Made by a program: the position numbers and the translations under genes
Notes under the pieces: generated by a model
The model's input: only the letters and a program-made list of their open reading frames with translations
What the model was told of the DNA's origin: nothing
The model's database searches: none
Part shown: positions 36,722 through 46,018 of the stretch, in pieces
Layout: every line of letters begins with the position of its first letter
How positions within the stretch are numbered: position 1 is the first letter of the stretch
Source of the DNA: Odoribacter sp.
Lineage (GTDB): Bacteria; Bacteroidota; Bacteroidia; Bacteroidales; Muribaculaceae
Direction of reading: 5' to 3'
NCBI GenBank assembly: GCA_023663145.1
Contig: JAMPHZ010000002.1
Span: 1-64,000 of the forward strand
Length of the DNA: 64,000 bases

Positions 36722-37351
36722 CTACCCCTCTGTATGGAAATTGGTGAAAACCCCGCGCTCCTGCTGAGGCAAGCCACTTGATGCCGAAGCTACATCTATC
36801 GCCTTTATAAGAAACGCCATATTAGCTCCGAGATTCCTCATTGTCTGCAATCCTTCAAGATCAGCCTCAACGTCTTCTGCCGTAAAGCCATGGACCTCAT
36901 TCCAATATGTACTTGACACCACCGGCATCGAACTTATAGTGAAATACTTGTTTATCTCATCAAAAGCAGATGTAGATCCGGCACGGCGCGACGACAAAAC
37001 AGCCGCACCAACTTTCATAGTCTTATCCACAGTAGCTGCCGTACTATAGAAAAGACGATCAAGAAACGCAAGTAACTGCCCGTTGGCACCTGCATAATAA
37101 ACCGGACTTCCGACTATCAGACCGGCAGCCTCGGCAAATTTCAGGGCTGATTCATTCACAACATCATCAAACACACAACGGCCATGAGCACGGCAGAAAT
37201 TACATCCAATACATCCGCGCACATCAAGATTACCAACATTCACACGCTCCGTATCAATCCCATGCGACGCAAGAGACCTCTCAACTTCACGCAACGCGCG
37301 GTCTGTACACCCGTGAGCGTGCGCGCTGCCATTTATTACCAATACTTTCAT
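36722..37351 (-). CDS. NAD(P)H-dependent flavin oxidoreductase, flavodoxin fold
   Basis: The 209-residue protein begins with MKVLVINGSAHAHGCTD, the FMN phosphate loop of the flavodoxin-like reductases. The CIGCNFCRAHGRC cluster (about 47-59) is typical of iron-sulfur flavoprotein-like or multimeric flavodoxin (WrbA/NQO-like) reductases, although a spaced Cys pattern for a full cluster is only partly present. GSPVYYAGANGQLLAFLDR near 82-100 is the second FMN site. Its electron donor and acceptor are unknown. A -7 box (minus strand TAACTTTG, 37380-37387) lies 28 bases upstream. Confidence 0.83.
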   Translation of the reverse strand: MKVLVINGSAHAHGCTDRALREVERSLASHGIDTERVNVGNLDVRGCIGCNFCRAHGRCVFDDVVNESALKFAEAAGLIVGSPVYYAGANGQLLAFLDRLFYSTAATVDKTMKVGAAVLSSRRAGSTSAFDEINKYFTISSMPVVSSTYWNEVHGFTAEDVEADLEGLQTMRNLGANMAFLIKAIDVASASSGLPQQERGVFTNFHTEG

Positions 37352-37458
37352 ATTTTAAGAATTCAAATACAACATAACGCAAAGTTAACAAATTTGAGTA
37401 CTTTATATCCTAAAACGCACTTAAAAAACAATATGGACACAAAAAAGTGCTCAAAAAA

Positions 37459-37489
37459 TTTGCCAGTTCAAAAAAAGTACCTAACTTTG
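37459..37489 (+). promoter_or_regulatory. Promoter of tRNA-Gln
   Basis: TTTG (37459-37462), a 19-base spacer and TAACTTTG (37482-37489), about 32 bases before the tRNA. Confidence 0.75.
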
Positions 37490-37521
37490 CACCGCAAAAG
37501 CGAAATAATCGCCCCGCACAT

Positions 37522-37592
37522 TGCCTTGTGGTGTAATGGTAGCACGTCGGATTCTGGTTCCGCCTGTGAGGGTTCGAATCCTTCCAAGGCAA
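37522..37592 (+). tRNA. tRNA-Gln (anticodon CTG)
   Basis: The 71-base sequence folds as a cloverleaf: acceptor TGCCTTG with CAAGGCA, D-arm with the AATGGTA loop, anticodon loop TTCTGGT with CTG at 37554-37556, and a T-arm with TTCGAAT. The 27-43 pair is a mismatch. The CCA end is not encoded and is added after transcription. The anticodon reads CAG codons. Confidence 0.93.
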
Positions 37593-37600
37593 CACAAAGA

Positions 37601-37629
37601 AAGAGCTGAGTCACCTTGACTCAGCTCTT
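37601..37629. terminator. Terminator after tRNA-Gln, shared with the outer-membrane barrel gene
   Basis: A 12-bp stem AAGAGCTGAGTC (37601-37612 with 37618-37629) with a 5-base loop, followed by TCTTATTTT on the plus strand. It starts 9 bases after the tRNA and lies 24 bases beyond the stop of the convergent gene. Confidence 0.8.
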
Positions 37630-37652
37630 CTTATTTTGTCCCTCCACTTGAT

Positions 37653-39977
37653 TTAGAACCGTGCTTTCTCGGAGTTCCCGGCGCCGGTGCCGCGATAACG
37701 GTGGGTCAGCGGATAGGAGCGGTTGGTGTTGAAGCGGTATTGCAAGGTGAGCATTACGGAGCGACCGGGTGAATAGTTTTTCTGCTGAATCTGAACGGCA
37801 TCGCTGCAAAGATTGAAGTCTCTCTTGGCGGAATCGAACATATCCTTTGCCTCGACAGTCACGCCGAAAGCGTCGTTGAAGAATCCTTTGTAGATTTTGG
37901 CGTTAACATACCAAGGAGTATTTGTCAGACGCGTGTTGTTGTCCCATCCGCGGGTCATGAGTTGCACATCGACGTTAAGCCATATGTCAAAGGGAAGCTT
38001 TACTGCGTTCTGCCACTGAAACATGAATATAGGAGTATTCATCTTCACAGGCTCACCATTCACCGGCAGTGTGAGCCATTGCTTCATCATGCCGACATTC
38101 ACTTTGGGTTGCCAGATGCCTACTTGGAAATTTCCACCTACGAAGGCCTGGAAATAGTGGCGGTGATTGAGATTGGCTGTGCGTATGATTGTTGCCTCGC
38201 CGTCTGTGCCGTAAGGTTCTGTGATATGATACACACCATCCTTGAAGTATGTGTAGGAGAGCTGAGCGAAGAAGCGGTGCCATTGAGCCATATATTCCAC
38301 TGTCTGCATCTTCGTTGGTTTAAGATAGGGATTGCCGGTTTCGTATGTGAGACGGTTGATGTAGCTTACCGCACCGTCAAGCTGGCCGTAGCCGGGGCGG
38401 ACTGTCTTGCCGGTATAGTTCAGTCCCATTCTCACTTTACCGATTTGCGTGGCGATATTGAGCGAGGGAAAGAGATTGTTGTAGGTTTTGCTTTGGCCGT
38501 CCTGAAGCACTCCTATCTCATAATAGTTGAACTTCACATGCTCGTAACGCAGACCGACACCAACCATAAAACGCCCCAGTCTTTGCCCTAACTCAGCAAA
38601 TGCGGCAATGTTGCTCTCATCCACACGGTTGTCGGCATCAGGCGTTTCGGGAATATTGGCCGAAAAAAGGGTTGTAGTGCGAGTGTTGGTGTATTCCTCT
38701 CCGACCTCAATCTGTCCTTTCCATAACGGATAAGTCAGAACAAGTTTCTGTGCAAACATACGGTTACGGTTGGTTGATGTGGTGTTTACCTCGCGGTCAT
38801 TCCCCATTTCACTGAGTTCATCATTGAATGTCAGCTCACGATTCTTATACCATAGATAATCGGCATTGAAGTCGATGTTAAACTTGCCGACATTACCATT
38901 ATAATAGAGGTTGGCATAGTGGCGTGGTACAGCAGTTGACTGATTGTGTACATCTGAATTATAGCGGTCAAGCAACGAGCCATCCTGCCATATTTCACTT
39001 GGGATTGTCCCGTCAGTGTGATGGCGGTTCCAACTGTTCTGATAGTACGCGCCTATGCTGTGACGGTCGTTGATCATATATGAAAATCCAAGTTTCCCTG
39101 TCATATCATTATATGATTCCTTGCCAATTGTACTCACGAACTGGCGATAGGTGCCACTGGGGGTGGTTGTGTTCATGTCATTGAGACGGTCAAAACGGTT
39201 GTTGCCGCGCCACCATCCATAGTTGGCGAAGATTTCAAATCCGCCGGTGCGGTATTTGAGGTCGATTGAATTGCCTGTACGGAAGTAATGTTGGAAACCG
39301 TTGTCGGTGCGCAGTGTACCGCTGAATCCGTCACCCTTGGGTGGCTTAGTGCGGATACGTATAACAGACTTAACATCCGCAGCATAAGCTGCTCCAGGAT
39401 TGGTAATGACCTCCACATTCTTGATGTCGCCGGAGTTGAGCTGCGAGAGTTCCTGCAGGTCGTTGACCTTTCGACCATTGATGTATATTGCCGGAGCGCC
39501 TTTGCCGAATACCTCAAGAGTGCCATCATTGTCAACCACCATCGGAACGCGCACAAGAACATCGTTGGCAGTTCCGGCAATCGCAAGCGAACTGCCCTCT
39601 ACATTAGTCACCAATGCGTTTCCTTTCATTGTGGTAGCGGGGCGTGTCGCTTTTACAACAACCTCTCCAAGCTCCACCGCTGAGGGCCGAAGCGTAATCA
39701 CTCCCATATCGCCTGATTGCGGAACATTGACCGAAAGAATTTCATAGCCCACGAACGATACCTTTGCGGTCAAATTGCAATCGGTTGTGGAAGGGATTGA
39801 AAAGTTACCTTCCGCATCGGATATTCCACCTGCAATATATGTGGAATCGCAGTAGAGCACCACATTTACAAAGTCGAGCGGTTCGTTATTCTCGGCGAGA
39901 ATACGGCCCTTGATGTCGCGGCTGAATGCCGGGAGGATTGCAAAGAGTGCAATCATAAAAGAGATAATATATTTCAT
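37653..39977 (-). CDS. TonB-dependent-receptor-like outer membrane barrel protein
   Basis: The 774-residue protein has a signal peptide (about 1-19), a carboxypeptidase-regulatory-like beta-sandwich (about 21-100, starting DIKGRILAENNEPL), a plug-like region (about 105-215) and a C-terminal beta-barrel (about 220-774). It belongs to the Bacteroidota barrel group (PF14905-like) rather than the SusC type, has no SusD partner and no transport substrate I can infer. The start overlaps the stop of the small lipoprotein gene by 4 bases, so the two are translationally coupled. A promoter and a repeat array upstream of the lipoprotein probably control both. Confidence 0.82.
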   Translation of the reverse strand: MKYIISFMIALFAILPAFSRDIKGRILAENNEPLDFVNVVLYCDSTYIAGGISDAEGNFSIPSTTDCNLTAKVSFVGYEILSVNVPQSGDMGVITLRPSAVELGEVVVKATRPATTMKGNALVTNVEGSSLAIAGTANDVLVRVPMVVDNDGTLEVFGKGAPAIYINGRKVNDLQELSQLNSGDIKNVEVITNPGAAYAADVKSVIRIRTKPPKGDGFSGTLRTDNGFQHYFRTGNSIDLKYRTGGFEIFANYGWWRGNNRFDRLNDMNTTTPSGTYRQFVSTIGKESYNDMTGKLGFSYMINDRHSIGAYYQNSWNRHHTDGTIPSEIWQDGSLLDRYNSDVHNQSTAVPRHYANLYYNGNVGKFNIDFNADYLWYKNRELTFNDELSEMGNDREVNTTSTNRNRMFAQKLVLTYPLWKGQIEVGEEYTNTRTTTLFSANIPETPDADNRVDESNIAAFAELGQRLGRFMVGVGLRYEHVKFNYYEIGVLQDGQSKTYNNLFPSLNIATQIGKVRMGLNYTGKTVRPGYGQLDGAVSYINRLTYETGNPYLKPTKMQTVEYMAQWHRFFAQLSYTYFKDGVYHITEPYGTDGEATIIRTANLNHRHYFQAFVGGNFQVGIWQPKVNVGMMKQWLTLPVNGEPVKMNTPIFMFQWQNAVKLPFDIWLNVDVQLMTRGWDNNTRLTNTPWYVNAKIYKGFFNDAFGVTVEAKDMFDSAKRDFNLCSDAVQIQQKNYSPGRSVMLTLQYRFNTNRSYPLTHRYRGTGAGNSEKARF

Positions 39978-40402
39978 ATCGTCTGTTTTTTGAGTTCGAT
40001 AAGTGCGTCGATAAGACTTACGTCAAGGTTGATGCCCTTTTCTTCCATCTTGTCGGTGATTCTCTGTTTGGTGTCGCTGAGTACATTGCTGTCGAGGTCT
40101 TCCCATGCGAGTATTTCAGAACCATCGTTGTTTGTTGTCACACGTGCATTGTGCTCCGTTTTGTTCCCGGTGGAGTCTATCACATTATAGATAACCACTG
40201 CCTGAAAGTTGCCGTATTCAAGGACTTGCGTATCAGCCAAACCTATGTATTCTACATCGGGGATTGAGTCGAGATAAGCGAGGGTGGCGTTACCGATATT
40301 GCAGTCGCGGGAATCACCTTGACCGACATTCCATCCACACGACGTAAGTGCGGCGTATGCCATAATTGCAGCTATGGCGAGCGTTAAGATTCTCTTAGTC
40401 AT
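39974..40402 (-). CDS. Small lipoprotein coupled to the outer-membrane barrel gene
   Basis: From the ATG of MTKRILTLAIAAIMAYAAL the protein has 142 residues with a lipoprotein signal peptide ending at the lipobox LTSC (Cys21). A longer frame adds 13 basic residues and is less likely. The mature part has a beta-rich middle with VLEYGNFQAVVIYNV and a C-terminal amphipathic helix. I do not recognise a family. Its 4-base overlap with the barrel gene suggests the two products work together. Confidence 0.68.
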   Translation of the reverse strand: MTKRILTLAIAAIMAYAALTSCGWNVGQGDSRDCNIGNATLAYLDSIPDVEYIGLADTQVLEYGNFQAVVIYNVIDSTGNKTEHNARVTTNNDGSEILAWEDLDSNVLSDTKQRITDKMEEKGINLDVSLIDALIELKKQTI

Positions 40403-40466
40403 TTGCGTCAGTTTTATAATTTTTCTTGTTCGTTTTCTCACAAGCGTTTTACAACGATTACTGATG

Positions 40467-40499
40467 CAAAATTACGTCTAAAGCCATCTTAATGCCAAA
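40467..40499 (-). promoter_or_regulatory. Promoter of the lipoprotein/outer-membrane-barrel operon
   Basis: Minus-strand TTTG (40496-40499), a 21-base spacer and TAATTTTG (40467-40474), about 60 bases before the lipoprotein ATG. A repeat unit with one mismatch lies inside the spacer. Confidence 0.65.
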
Positions 40500-40599
40500 T
40501 ATGAAAGTCTTAATACAAGAAATGCAACTCACTGATAATCAGAGGTTGCATTTCTTAAAAGTCTTAATAAAGATGTTTGCGGTCTTAATCGGTCTTAAT
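40486..40599 (-). repeat. Array of ATTAAGAC direct repeats (candidate operator)
   Basis: On the minus strand ATTAAGAC occurs exactly at 40592-40599, 40582-40589, 40561-40568 and 40507-40514, and with one mismatch at 40486-40493. Start-to-start distances of 10, 21, 54 and 21 bases are close to whole helical turns, so all units would face the same side of the DNA. The array runs from the end of the regulator gene to the promoter of the lipoprotein/outer-membrane-barrel operon. Confidence 0.65.
40517..40556 (-). terminator. Hairpin after the TPR-LuxR regulator gene
   Basis: A 12-bp inverted repeat AAGAAATGCAAC (40517-40528 with 40545-40556) lies 38 bases beyond the regulator stop. It could end that message or be part of the operator array, within which it lies. 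Confidence 0.5.
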
Positions 40600-42271
40600 C
40601 AGCAGACCTTTCACGGAGAAAAGTCACTATATCCTCCTTTTCCGGCACTCCCAGTTTCTTTCTGACTGTTGATTTGCGGACATAGATTGTAGAGGTAGTC
40701 TGCCCGGTGATGACACTAATTTCCTTTGTTGAGAATCCGGCTAACATCAGCACTATTATCTGCTCCTCCTTGGGCGAGAGTGTTTCGCCGTATGCGGTGT
40801 GGAGCTTGTCATAGAATCCCGAATAGAGAGTGTTGATGAGCTCAAACACGTTATTCCAATTGACGAGTTCCCCATCGGTATCGCTTTCGATAGAGGAAAT
40901 TTTGCGGAGCATTTCACGGTTCTGCTCCGTCGGAGTCTCGGCAACCATCTTGATGATGCCGAGTTGTTGAAGCATGGCACAGCGCAATGCGGCAGGAGTA
41001 TGAACTTCCGTCTGCTCTGAGGTTGGAGTTGCTTTAAGTTCATCGACCATCTTCTGCAATGCCTCTGCCCGTTCCTCATTCTCACGCTCACGCTGACGGC
41101 GATGTCGGATAATCCACACGGCACCTGCCAATATCATGACTGCCACAAGTGCGACGACAAGAATAACCACAGTCTTGTGTTCGCTCTCTGCTTTGAGAGC
41201 CAATGCACGGCTCTGCTGCTCAAGAGCGCTACGCTCCGACTCCCATTGCGAAGCCTTAGCACGATTGTAACGCTCATGTTGACGGTTATTGAGACCATTG
41301 ACGTGGGCGAGTTTCATCTTTCCATTCTGCTTGAAATCTATTATCGCACTCAGCAGATTGCTGTAACTGCGGTAATAGGTATCATCATCATTTCTGAATT
41401 TCACAGCAAAACTGTCGGCAACGGTAAGTTCCTTGGCAGCGCGGCTGAGATTGCCGGAGTTAAGTGCATTCATGGCAAGCTGCATATGGAGATAGTCGGC
41501 AGCTCCGTTGTCGGGGGATGACTTACGGAATATCCCTTCCACGACTTCATCGCTTTCGGAGGTGCGCCCCATCTCCCCTAAAATCTGAGCACGCTCCAGT
41601 TCAAACATAAACTGCTTGTCGCCCCAGTTGTGGTTGCGGGCATACTCTATCAGTTCTTCGGAAAGCATCAATGCCGAGTCGAGTTTTTCAGCATATTCGT
41701 ATGCGCTCAGAAGCATATACTTCGCCTCTATCCTGCGTAGGGAGTCCGTTTCAATAGACATCAGTCTCCGGGCGAACGGTATCAGAGTCTCCCCTTGATA
41801 CTCCGAGGCTCCGAGAAGCACCCTGATGCGGAGAGTGGGGGCAATCAGAGAATCAGGCACATTGCGCATACTGACAATGGAGTCAAGGTCCGCGATAGCC
41901 CCCGGAGTATTGCCTACCCAAAACTTATACCATGCGTAAGCGGTTCCGCTACGTATATCTCTGACAATATCTTTTCCCTTATAATATTCATGGGCGAAAG
42001 CAATAAGCGAGTCGCCTATCATCGACCGGTTCTGACGCATATGGCCGAAAGCTCGCAGGTAATGATACCTGGCTCGCAGGGAATCTTCGGTCAGCTCTGC
42101 CGGTTCTATTTGTTCCAACAATGACAACATACTGTCATTATCAGTTTGCATCAACCGCTCAGCAGCATCTATTATATCCTTATTATGATCATGAGTATGT
42201 GAGCATGAACCCAGGCCGACTATAACTATCATTAAGAAAATAACAACCGACAACCGGGCCGGATGACACAT
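40595..42271 (-). CDS. Membrane-spanning TPR protein with C-terminal LuxR-type DNA-binding domain
   Basis: The protein appears to be a one-component transmembrane regulator. From the ATG in MCHPARLSVVIF the N-terminus is a lipoprotein-like signal sequence with lipobox GLGSC; a start 42 bases upstream (572 residues) is possible but gives an unusually long n-region. Tetratricopeptide-type helical repeats fill the periplasmic part (about 30-340). A coiled coil and a membrane helix follow (about 367-389 in this numbering), then a basic cytoplasmic coiled coil and a LuxR-like helix-turn-helix: LSPKEEQIIVLMLAGFSTKE, ending in TIYVRKSTVRKKLGV. It lies directly upstream of the lipoprotein/outer-membrane-barrel operon and its repeat array, which suggests but does not prove that it controls them. 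Confidence 0.78.
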   Translation of the reverse strand: MCHPARLSVVIFLMIVIVGLGSCSHTHDHNKDIIDAAERLMQTDNDSMLSLLEQIEPAELTEDSLRARYHYLRAFGHMRQNRSMIGDSLIAFAHEYYKGKDIVRDIRSGTAYAWYKFWVGNTPGAIADLDSIVSMRNVPDSLIAPTLRIRVLLGASEYQGETLIPFARRLMSIETDSLRRIEAKYMLLSAYEYAEKLDSALMLSEELIEYARNHNWGDKQFMFELERAQILGEMGRTSESDEVVEGIFRKSSPDNGAADYLHMQLAMNALNSGNLSRAAKELTVADSFAVKFRNDDDTYYRSYSNLLSAIIDFKQNGKMKLAHVNGLNNRQHERYNRAKASQWESERSALEQQSRALALKAESEHKTVVILVVALVAVMILAGAVWIIRHRRQRERENEERAEALQKMVDELKATPTSEQTEVHTPAALRCAMLQQLGIIKMVAETPTEQNREMLRKISSIESDTDGELVNWNNVFELINTLYSGFYDKLHTAYGETLSPKEEQIIVLMLAGFSTKEISVITGQTTSTIYVRKSTVRKKLGVPEKEDIVTFLRERSAD

Positions 42272-42361
42272 TACTGACACAAATGTACAAAGTTTCACCG
42301 AATAAGTTGACATTGAATAGTGAGGTCGATGCTGGATAGTTATTAATGGTAATATTGTATA

Positions 42362-42817
42362 TTACTTTCGGGGAAAAGTTACAGATATTTGTCTCTGCAC
42401 CCGGTTTATCGCTTCTTTCAGATCGCCGGCACGGTCAGGACCTGAAACATAAGCTCCTCGGCATGATGCTACCAGGCGCCCAGTCGTATAATCTATAAAG
42501 TTTGCGGTTACAACAGTCCGGTCATCCGTTTGATTTACGTTATACCTGACAAGCAACAATCCCGACTGCTGCTGCGGATTCAGTTCATGAATACCATTGT
42601 CACTGACTAACTGCAAACGCGATGATTCAACAGCATCAAATAATTGAGCCTCATATTCCCTCAATTCGGCAGGTATATGATACGTATCATCATTGACTAC
42701 TGACACATACTCATATCTATCTAACTGCGATGTTAGATAATACTTTGTCTTTGAAGCAGTACATGCCGACAACACAAGACACAAAATTACAATAAATTGA
42801 AAACTGACTTTATTCAT
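42362..42817 (-). CDS. Lipoprotein of unknown function
   Basis: The 151-residue protein has a lipoprotein signal peptide ending at the lipobox LSAC (Cys19). The mature part has alternating beta-strands and two helices, with LLVRYNVNQTDDRTVVTANFIDY in the middle, an arrangement seen in periplasmic lipoproteins of the DUF4136/LPP20-like type; assignment is weak. It lies between the regulator and the esterase, both on the minus strand, with gaps of 90 and 170 bases. Confidence 0.6.
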   Translation of the reverse strand: MNKVSFQFIVILCLVLSACTASKTKYYLTSQLDRYEYVSVVNDDTYHIPAELREYEAQLFDAVESSRLQLVSDNGIHELNPQQQSGLLLVRYNVNQTDDRTVVTANFIDYTTGRLVASCRGAYVSGPDRAGDLKEAINRVQRQISVTFPRK

Positions 42818-42987
42818 ATCCTTTAAAGAATCCAGTGGATTTTTTATATCCGGATGGAAGATGGCCCATCAAAGACAAAGTTAATCATAACATCCGGAAT
42901 ACGCCCTTATATATTGCTTTTTTATAAATATCTGCGATCAAAGTTATACCCATATGCTATTGATCGCTTATCAGTTCAATAACTGAT

Positions 42988-43896
42988 TTACTTTCTCAGA
43001 AAAAAGAGTAGCGGAGAGTGTACACGGCGTGCCCATGCACGCTCTTCATGAGCGTCTCCCGGACCAAATCCGGTCAGCAGATCCACTCCGTCGCGATAGT
43101 CTTTGGCTCTGACTTCGCCCATCATTATTTCCTGTGATTCTCCGTATTTGGCATCTGTAGTCTCTGTACCAAGGTCAAAATAAAGCTTATGCGAGCCGGC
43201 ATGTGGCAAGTGACGTCGGATATAGTCACGCATAGCAGCGGCAAACATACCATAGCCGTCCTCAAAGCCCACCCAATGTGTTGACAGACAACCGGCATTG
43301 CCAAATACTTCAGGATATTCACACAGCGCATACAGAGACATAAGTCCTCCCATGCTCGAACCCATGACTATGGTGTTAGAACGGTCGCTAATGGTATTGT
43401 AGCGATTATCAATCAATGGCTTGAGTGTCTCGACCATAAATGCAGCATATGCCGACCCACGCATTTTATCGACGCCCATAGGGTTATCAAGCAGAATATC
43501 CACTATACCGGCTTCCTCACCGGCCCGTTGAGGGAATAGATCACCGACGCGTGTATCGGCAAAGCTATGTATACCTACTACAATTACCGGCCTGATACTA
43601 TCCATATCAATCAGGTGTGTCACCACCGAATCGATCTCCCATGACTGATGGTTCCACGTTGTAGTGGCATCATATAAATTTTGCCCGTCGTGCATGTAAA
43701 CAACCGGTAAACCGGTCGTTGAATCGGCAACATAACAGTCAGGCAACCACACATCCACCGGAATTGTGTCATTCATCTGGGGCGAATATACATACAGACG
43801 GTCAATACGCCCTGAGCATGGTTGCTGCAATGGAGGCACCGCCGAAGCTGCAAATATAATAGCGGAAATGACTGGCGTCAACATAAATCGTTTCAT
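42988..43896 (-). CDS. Secreted alpha/beta-hydrolase esterase (Fes/EstD-like)
   Basis: The 302-residue protein has a signal peptide (about 1-17) and an esterase domain of the PF00756 type. The nucleophile Ser is in VMGSSMGGLMSLYAL near residue 174, the acidic residue in the YFDLGTETTD segment near 243, and His in PGDAHEERAW near 284. Relatives hydrolyse siderophore, acetyl or feruloyl esters; the substrate is unknown. Its start overlaps the fcl stop by 4 bases, so it is the tail of the GDP-fucose gene group. Confidence 0.84.
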   Translation of the reverse strand: MKRFMLTPVISAIIFAASAVPPLQQPCSGRIDRLYVYSPQMNDTIPVDVWLPDCYVADSTTGLPVVYMHDGQNLYDATTTWNHQSWEIDSVVTHLIDMDSIRPVIVVGIHSFADTRVGDLFPQRAGEEAGIVDILLDNPMGVDKMRGSAYAAFMVETLKPLIDNRYNTISDRSNTIVMGSSMGGLMSLYALCEYPEVFGNAGCLSTHWVGFEDGYGMFAAAMRDYIRRHLPHAGSHKLYFDLGTETTDAKYGESQEIMMGEVRAKDYRDGVDLLTGFGPGDAHEERAWARRVHSPLLFFLRK

Positions 43897-44960
43897 TGCA
43901 GATACCAGTCATAAAGTTTTCGAATACCTTCCTCAAGATTCACAGTATGATGCCATCCTAAAGAATGCAATTTTGAGACATCACACAGTTTGCGCATTGT
44001 TCCGTCAGGTTTTGAACTGTCCCATTCAACGAGGCCATCAAAACCTACAGTTTTTCTCACCATATCGGCAACCTGCGCTATAGAATGTTCTATACCGGTG
44101 CCAATGTTGATGTGGGTATTACGCACACAAGGCCCATCGCACAGATCCTTAAACGACACATTCAACAGCACATGCACCGATGCATCTGCCATGTCCTCGC
44201 TCCATAGAAATTCACGCAACGGGCGGCCTGAACCCCATAGCCGAAGCTTCCCCGGGGTAATGCCAAGTGGAGAAAGAGCCTCTACAAAATCATCCATGGA
44301 AGCATTGCCTGCATCAAACCCTGCCAAAGGGCGTTTTCCAAGATCAATACGCAACCCGTTGACATCACCGCCGGTAAGCATTTTTGCGAGATGCATCTTG
44401 CGCAACATAGCAGGAAGCACATGACTGTTTACAAGATCAAAATTATCACGGGGACCATAAAGATTGGTAGGCATCACAGCTATATAATCGGTACCGTATT
44501 GCAGATTCAGCGACTCGCACAGCTTCAGCCCGGCAATCTTGGCTATGGCATAAGGCTCATTAGTATACTCAAGAGAAGATGTCAGAAGAGAGTCCTCTGC
44601 AATGGGCTGCGGAGCTTCGCGAGGATAGATGCACGTAGAACCCAGAAACAGAAGTTTCTTAACTCCGTGACGCCAGGCCGCACCTATCACATTTTGCTGT
44701 ATACCAAGATTTTGATATATAAAATCAGCTCTATATATTGAATTGGCCATTATACCGCCTACATGGGCGGCGGCAAGCACTACCAACTCTGGTCTCTCAG
44801 AAGTAAAAAAACGTTCTACAGCTACAGGATCCAACAGGTCAAGCTCGTTATGAGTCCGCCCAATTACATTTGTAAAACCACGCTTCTGCAGATTGGCCAC
44901 TATAGCAGATCCCACGAGTCCTCTGTGACCTGCCACATATATCTTTGTATCTTTGTTCAC
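43893..44960 (-). CDS. fcl: GDP-L-fucose synthase
   Basis: It converts GDP-4-keto-6-deoxymannose to GDP-L-fucose by epimerisation and NADPH reduction. The 355-residue protein has the N-terminal motif [10 protein letters not shown] (about 11-20), the catalytic Tyr-x3-Lys in [12 protein letters not shown] near 136-140, and the FLGSTCIYP segment before it. Compared with E. coli Fcl (321 residues) it has an insert of about 30 residues near 200-230. It overlaps gmd by 4 bases. In Bacteroides GDP-fucose supplies capsule and protein O-fucosylation. Confidence 0.93.
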   Translation of the reverse strand: MNKDTKIYVAGHRGLVGSAIVANLQKRGFTNVIGRTHNELDLLDPVAVERFFTSERPELVVLAAAHVGGIMANSIYRADFIYQNLGIQQNVIGAAWRHGVKKLLFLGSTCIYPREAPQPIAEDSLLTSSLEYTNEPYAIAKIAGLKLCESLNLQYGTDYIAVMPTNLYGPRDNFDLVNSHVLPAMLRKMHLAKMLTGGDVNGLRIDLGKRPLAGFDAGNASMDDFVEALSPLGITPGKLRLWGSGRPLREFLWSEDMADASVHVLLNVSFKDLCDGPCVRNTHINIGTGIEHSIAQVADMVRKTVGFDGLVEWDSSKPDGTMRKLCDVSKLHSLGWHHTVNLEEGIRKLYDWYLQ

Positions 44961-46018
44961 TTGTCTCCTCCTGACACTAATGCCATATCAGCATCTACCA
45001 TAATATTGACTAATTGTTCAAAAGAAGTGGCCCGTGGGTTCCAGCCAAGCTCACGCCGCGCTTTCTCCGGATTTCCCAAAAGTTCGTCAACTTCCGCAGG
45101 TCTGAAGAAGCGTGGATCTACCTCTACAAGCACCTTGCCGGTAAGACTATCGACACCTTTTTCATCCACGCCGTTGCCATGCCATTCCAAATCAATTCCT
45201 ACACGCTTGAATGCCAAGGTTGTAAATTCTCTCACAGAATGGTACTCGCCAGTAGCTATCACAAAATCTCCGGGCTGCGGTTGCTGCAATATCAGCCACA
45301 TGCATTCCACATAATCCCGGGCATACCCCCAGTCACGCTTGGCATTGAGATTTCCCAAATACAGCTTGTCCTGCAAATTATTGACTATGCGGGCAGCGGC
45401 AAGAGTTATCTTGCGGGTTACAAATGTCTCGCCACGACGCTCACTCTCATGATTGAACAAAATGCCGTTGGCTGTAAACATACCATAACTCTCGCGATAA
45501 TTTTTCATTATCCAGTAAGCATATAGCTTTGCCACTGAATATGGCGATCTGGGATGGAACGGCGTAGTCTCGCTCTGGGGGACCTCCTGCACCTTTCCAA
45601 AGAGTTCGGAAGTCGAGGCCTGATATATGCGGCACTTCTTCTCCATACCCAGAATACGCACTGCTTCAAGCAAGCGCAATACCCCTATGGCATCGGTATC
45701 GGCAGTATATTCAGGAACATCGAAAGATACCTTCACATGACTTTGCGCAGCCAGATTATATATTTCATCTGGTTTTACCTGCCCTATGATACGTATTAGG
45801 GATGACGAGTCTGTCATATCGCCATAATGCAGGTTGACCAATCGTCGGCGATGCATGTCACGCACCCATTCATCAAGATATAGATGCTCGATGCGACCAG
45901 TATTGAATGAGGAGCTGCGACGTATTATTCCGTGCACCTCATATCCCTTCTCAAGAAGGAATTCAGCAAGGAACGAGCCATCCTGGCCCGTGATTCCGGT
46001 TATGAGAGCTATTGGCAT
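44957..46018 (-). CDS. gmd: GDP-mannose 4,6-dehydratase
   Basis: It carries out the first step of GDP-fucose synthesis from GDP-mannose. The 353-residue protein has [20 protein letters not shown] (about 8-27), the Thr-Ser of STSELFG, and the catalytic Tyr-x3-Lys in [12 protein letters not shown] near 150-154. Length is typical for the family. It is coupled to the upstream HAD gene by a 10-base overlap and to fcl by a 4-base overlap. Confidence 0.95.
   Translation of the reverse strand: MPIALITGITGQDGSFLAEFLLEKGYEVHGIIRRSSSFNTGRIEHLYLDEWVRDMHRRRLVNLHYGDMTDSSSLIRIIGQVKPDEIYNLAAQSHVKVSFDVPEYTADTDAIGVLRLLEAVRILGMEKKCRIYQASTSELFGKVQEVPQSETTPFHPRSPYSVAKLYAYWIMKNYRESYGMFTANGILFNHESERRGETFVTRKITLAAARIVNNLQDKLYLGNLNAKRDWGYARDYVECMWLILQQPQPGDFVIATGEYHSVREFTTLAFKRVGIDLEWHGNGVDEKGVDSLTGKVLVEVDPRFFRPAEVDELLGNPEKARRELGWNPRATSFEQLVNIMVDADMALVSGGDK

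Noticed and set aside
37184..37609. 142-codon plus-strand frame spanning tRNA-Gln
   Set aside because: It overlaps the flavoprotein gene on the other strand and the tRNA itself; its sequence shows no domain.
37653..40402. SusC/SusD glycan-uptake locus
   Set aside because: The barrel protein lacks the SusC-type layout and no SusD-like lipoprotein lies next to it; the coupled lipoprotein is small and unrelated.
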